Shown here: positions 7,431 through 9,055 of the stretch, in pieces
How the letters are laid out: every line of letters begins with the position of its first letter
How positions within the stretch are numbered: the stretch's first letter is position 1
Source of the DNA: an uncultured Sphingomonas sp.
Lineage (GTDB): Bacteria > Pseudomonadota > Alphaproteobacteria > Sphingomonadales > Sphingomonadaceae
Direction: 5' to 3'
Assembly (NCBI GenBank): GCA_946886645.1
Contig: CAMPIY010000063.1
Span: 1 to 9,055, forward strand
DNA length: 9,055 nt
Notes under the pieces: model-generated
Database searches by the model: none
Seen by the model: the letters and a program-made list of their open reading frames with translations, nothing else
What the model was told of the DNA's origin: nothing
Translations under genes and position numbers: made by a program

Positions 7431-7640
7431 ATCCTTGAATTTTCCCGTTTCCATCCAGCGGAGCAATGGCTTCAGCGGCAGGATCCAGGCGATTCCCGCC
7501 ACCAGGTAGAACAGCGCCTGAGCCAGCACCGGCCAGGTTCCAATCTCGCCTGCAAGGGACGCGATTAGCACCGCCCAGACGGCGATAAGCGCAAGGGTCG
7601 CGAAGATACCGGCGGGCTTGCGCCAACTGGGCTCGATCAT
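7428..7640 (-). CDS. DUF2842 small membrane protein
   Basis: A 70-residue protein with two predicted membrane helices (about 9-31 and 36-57), starting MIEPSWRKPAGIF and ending with ILPLKPLLRWMETGK, a pattern typical of DUF2842, a small alphaproteobacterial family of unknown function. The start chosen is the ATG at 7640, which overlaps the TGA of the cyclo-ligase gene as ATGA. This is the classic arrangement for translational coupling and explains why there is no independent ribosome binding site. The frame stays open further upstream (to 7694), but that longer version would overlap the cyclo-ligase by 58 bases and add residues unlike the family. Its job is unknown; the conserved pairing with folate cyclo-ligase suggests a shared transcript rather than a proven shared function. 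Confidence 0.85.
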   Translation of the reverse strand: MIEPSWRKPAGIFATLALIAVWAVLIASLAGEIGTWPVLAQALFYLVAGIAWILPLKPLLRWMETGKFKD

Positions 7641-8257
7641 CGGAACATCGTGAGCCGCGACGGCGATGCAAAGCCGTCGAGCGGCACGTCCCATGGGTCG
7701 GCGGGAATGGTGCCATCGATCAGCTGGACGTCCCAGCCAAGGCCAACCAGCAGTGCGCCGCGGCTCCGCAGGTCCTCGACGACCCGGTCGTAATGACCCT
7801 TGCCCTGGCCGAGCCGTGTGCCCTGGTGATCGATCGCGACGAGCGGCAACAGCACAAGGTCGGGAAAAACGTGCGCAGCTTCCAGCGACGGCTGGAAGAT
7901 CGACCAGGGTCCTTCCTCATCGGGATCGCCGGCCAGGAAGCGGAATGGGTCCTGGTGGTTGGCGAAGGCCGGAAAAGCGGTGGTGATGTCCCTCGACTTT
8001 GCCAGCTCGATGGCCGGGATCGGGCTGATTTCGCTGGGCATCGGGCAATAGGCGCCGACGATTCGCGACCGCTCGAACAATGGTTCCAGGACACCGGCGA
8101 GCGCCTGCTCCAGCCGCGATTTTTCTTCTTCCTCAAGGGTTTCGACATAGGCACGTCGCGCTATCCGGGCGAAGCGGCGGAGGGCGACCTTGTCGGCGTC
8201 GCGAGGGTTGGGTGACGGGACCACCTTGGCCGTTTGCCGGAAATCCTCTGACGCCAC
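7637..8257 (-). CDS. ygfA: 5-formyltetrahydrofolate cyclo-ligase
   Basis: A cytoplasmic enzyme that uses ATP to convert 5-formyltetrahydrofolate to 5,10-methenyltetrahydrofolate, returning a dead-end folate to one-carbon metabolism. Visible: the N-terminal ATP-binding helix ALRRFARIARRAYV (25-38), the folate-side motif VGAYCPMPSEI (67-77), FPDLVLLPLVAID (131-143), and the signature RLGQGKGHYDR (148-158), followed by ALLVGLGWDVQLI and a C-terminal PADPWDVPLDG. Length (206) is normal. The 5'-most start is GTG at 8257; a second GTG at 8224 (residue 12) also fits and leaves the domain whole. Neither has a good ribosome binding site, and both lie inside the predicted 3' part of the 6S RNA. Gene order zapA, 6S RNA, cyclo-ligase is the same as in E. 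coli. DUF2842 follows with an ATGA overlap. Confidence 0.94.
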   Translation of the reverse strand: MASEDFRQTAKVVPSPNPRDADKVALRRFARIARRAYVETLEEEEKSRLEQALAGVLEPLFERSRIVGAYCPMPSEISPIPAIELAKSRDITTAFPAFANHQDPFRFLAGDPDEEGPWSIFQPSLEAAHVFPDLVLLPLVAIDHQGTRLGQGKGHYDRVVEDLRSRGALLVGLGWDVQLIDGTIPADPWDVPLDGFASPSRLTMFR

Positions 8258-8368
8258 AAACGTCAGGTGGGAACCATATGCCCGGACCAGGGTCCGGGTA
8301 GGGACAGTCCCCTAGGATATTTAATCGCCTCAGGGATGTTCGTGGCCACGTACCGGGCAGTACCCGTC
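8213..8368 (-). ncRNA. ssrS: 6S RNA
   Basis: 6S RNA binds the housekeeping RNA polymerase holoenzyme by imitating an open promoter. Three signs support it. First, it lies between zapA and the cyclo-ligase gene on their strand, the conserved site. Second, the fold: a closing stem GACGGG-ACUGCC (8368-8356, one U bulged) with GGUGGUCCCGUC (8225-8214); a stem GCCACGAAC (8346-8338) with GUUUGUGGC (8261-8253); a large asymmetric bubble (8337-8313); then GGGGAC/GUUCCC (8312-8307 with 8274-8269); and an apical hairpin CCCGGACC/GGUCCGGG (8298-8281). Third, the bubble contains CCCUGAGGCGAU, nearly identical to the E. coli 6S site CCCUGAGCCGAU where product-RNA synthesis starts. The predicted length of about 156 bases suits alphaproteobacteria. 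A good promoter lies directly upstream. The 5' end is inferred from that promoter and the 3' end from the closing stem, so both may shift by several bases. Confidence 0.85.
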
Positions 8369-8374
8369 GCCCCC

Positions 8375-8403
8375 TATTTAGGCGTCGCGCCCGTTCTCCT
8401 CAA
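8375..8403 (-). promoter_or_regulatory. Promoter of 6S RNA, inside the 3' end of zapA
   Basis: On the minus strand TTGAGG (8403-8398) and TAAATA (8380-8375) are separated by exactly 17 bases. The -10 box starts with the TAA stop codon of zapA. The predicted transcription start, about 8368, coincides with the first base of the sequence able to close the 6S RNA fold. This independent agreement strengthens both calls. Confidence 0.65.
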
Positions 8404-8692
8404 GGGCATCGGCAAGCGATTCAAGGCGTTCCGCCAACTTCTCCGCCCGTTCGACCAGCTCGGGATCGGGGCCCGTCGGCAAATCGACCTCGCGCCCATC
8501 GACGATCTGATCCGCGAGCAGCAAAGCGGCAAACAGCAGCTGGCGCGATTCGGAAAGGGTGCCGAGACCCGAAAGCGCCTCACGGCTCTTGGCATCGACC
8601 AGCGCTCCGGCGGCGCGGAGATTCTCTTCCTCGCCATTGCGACAGGCGACCCGGTAAGGGCGGCCGGCGATGGTGAGTTCAACCTCGGCCAT
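8378..8692 (-). CDS. zapA: Cell division protein ZapA
   Basis: A 104-residue protein of the ZapA family. ZapA binds FtsZ in the cytoplasm and cross-links its filaments to stabilise the division ring. The N-terminal globular part starts AEVELTIAGRPYRVACRNGEEENLRAAGALVDAK, the standard family opening of a short beta strand pair followed by E-x-x-L-R-A-A. After it comes a long helical region (LLFAALLLADQIVDG, then a heptad-like stretch ELVERAEKLAERLESLADALEE) that would form the coiled-coil dimer. The ATG at 8692 shares a base with the TAA of the preceding small gene (TAATG) and has GAGG ten bases upstream. The stop codon doubles as the start of the 6S RNA -10 box. Confidence 0.95.
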   Translation of the reverse strand: MAEVELTIAGRPYRVACRNGEEENLRAAGALVDAKSREALSGLGTLSESRQLLFAALLLADQIVDGREVDLPTGPDPELVERAEKLAERLESLADALEENGRDA

Positions 8693-8865
8693 TAGCGACC
8701 GGCCTCGCGGATCATCTCGTCCAGCTCGCTGAGCACGCCCGCGACCTTGGATCGGAGCGCGTCGTCGCGGCCGCGATGCATCGCGCCGCGCTCGATGGAA
8801 CGTTCGATGCGCAGCAACGCTCGCTCGGCACGGTCCAGGGCGTTTTCCAGCGGCTTAGCGTCCAT
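8692..8865 (-). CDS. 57-residue helical protein upstream of zapA
   Basis: A short gene reading MDAKPLENALDRAERALLRI... and ending ...LDEMIREAGR. It is rich in Arg, Glu, Ala and Leu with hydrophobic residues at heptad-like spacing, so I predict one or two amphipathic helices or a coiled coil; there is no membrane segment. Its TAA overlaps the zapA ATG by one base, which strongly implies translation and coupling to zapA. The start ATG at 8865 has only a weak ribosome binding site (CCAGTGA). I do not recognise a named family. Small unnamed helical proteins at this position before zapA are familiar in alphaproteobacteria; a role as a ZapA partner is only a guess from position. An alternative start (Met29) would leave too little protein. 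Confidence 0.75.
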   Translation of the reverse strand: MDAKPLENALDRAERALLRIERSIERGAMHRGRDDALRSKVAGVLSELDEMIREAGR

Positions 8866-8915
8866 CGTTCACTGGCCTAAGCAAGTCCGTCTGCCTCCGC
8901 AAGCGGGCGCCAAGG

Positions 8916-8944
8916 TTGACGCATCGGGGTCCAGCGACAATAGG
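8916..8944 (+). promoter_or_regulatory. Likely transketolase promoter
   Basis: TTGACG at 8916-8921 is followed by a 17-base spacer and AATAGG at 8939-8944. The -35 box has five of six consensus bases; the -10 box is weak. A start near 8951 would give a leader of about 50 bases before the transketolase ATG. It lies in the 134-base divergent gap between transketolase and the zapA-side genes. Confidence 0.45.
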
Positions 8945-8999
8945 CACCAAACCATCGGCCAGCCGAGTCCCTTTCCAACGGCCGACCATGGGAGATTTC

Positions 9000-9055
9000 A
9001 TGCCGACTCAACGCCGACTCGCCAACGCTATCCGCGCCCTGGCGATGGATGCGGT
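9000..9055 (+). CDS. tkt: Transketolase (3' end missing)
   Basis: Only the first 18 complete codons are in the window, but LANAIRALAMDAV is nearly identical to the opening of bacterial transketolases (E. coli LANAIRALSMDAV). The thiamine-diphosphate enzyme moves two-carbon units between sugar phosphates in the pentose phosphate and Calvin pathways, in the cytoplasm. The ATG at 9000 is chosen because GGGAGA lies six bases upstream; the in-frame ATG at 8988 overlaps that ribosome binding site and is less likely. It is divergent from the zapA block, a neighbourhood seen in sphingomonads. Little else can be said from this fragment. Confidence 0.9.
   Translation, partial: MPTQRRLANAIRALAMDA

Noticed and set aside
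7641..7694. N-terminally extended DUF2842 starting at 7694
   Set aside because: It would overlap the cyclo-ligase coding region by 58 bases and add residues unlike the family. The ATGA overlap at 7640 is the natural start.
8248..8266. CTGACG-TTTGTGG-CGTCAG hairpin as an intrinsic terminator before the cyclo-ligase
   Set aside because: There is no T run after it, and its bases are better used in the 6S RNA inner stem. It could be an alternative fold but not a convincing terminator.
8243..8377. 6S RNA on the plus strand, because GATGTTCG and AGTCCCCTAGGATATTT resemble parts of E. coli 6S RNA
   Set aside because: A hairpin-rich RNA resembles itself on both strands. The minus strand has the conserved gene order, a promoter with 17-base spacing, a complete closing stem and the CCCUGAGNCGAU block in the correct bubble position.

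Overview
This is an ordinary-looking stretch of GC-rich chromosome from an alphaproteobacterium, most likely a sphingomonad. That placement is an inference. It rests on the block coding for a small helical protein, ZapA, 6S RNA, 5-formyltetrahydrofolate cyclo-ligase and DUF2842, divergent from transketolase, together with a SleB-type cell wall hydrolase and the overall base composition. There are 11 protein-coding genes (two cut by the window edges), two tRNA genes and one 6S RNA gene. I see no insertion sequence, CRISPR array, prophage or rRNA, and no gap of 300 bases without a gene.

Left part (1-1469, + strand): the C-terminal two thirds of a ComM/YifB-type AAA+ ATPase, then a DUF805 membrane protein. 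Middle part (1473-4802): on the minus strand, an unusual cysteine-rich flavodoxin-fold oxidoreductase followed 18 bases later by a membrane acyltransferase. A tRNA-Leu(CAA) lies on the plus strand, and a second, only distantly similar acyltransferase converges on it. Next (4887-6231, + strand): an AI-2E-family (PerM-like) transporter and a tRNA-Asp(GTC) with its own promoter.

Right part (6277-8865, minus strand): read in transcription order this is a 57-residue helical protein, zapA, 6S RNA, the folate cyclo-ligase, DUF2842 and a SleB-domain hydrolase. It joins cell division, global transcription control (6S RNA), one-carbon metabolism and cell wall turnover in one directional block. Several joints are tight: TAATG between the small gene and zapA, and ATGA between the cyclo-ligase and DUF2842. 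Transketolase starts divergently at 9000.

The most informative signal is the 6S RNA. It is missing from any protein-based view, but its promoter, fold and product-RNA start region can all be read from the sequence. Its closing stem appears to run into the first codons of the cyclo-ligase gene. I do not see a clearly new multi-gene system in this window.
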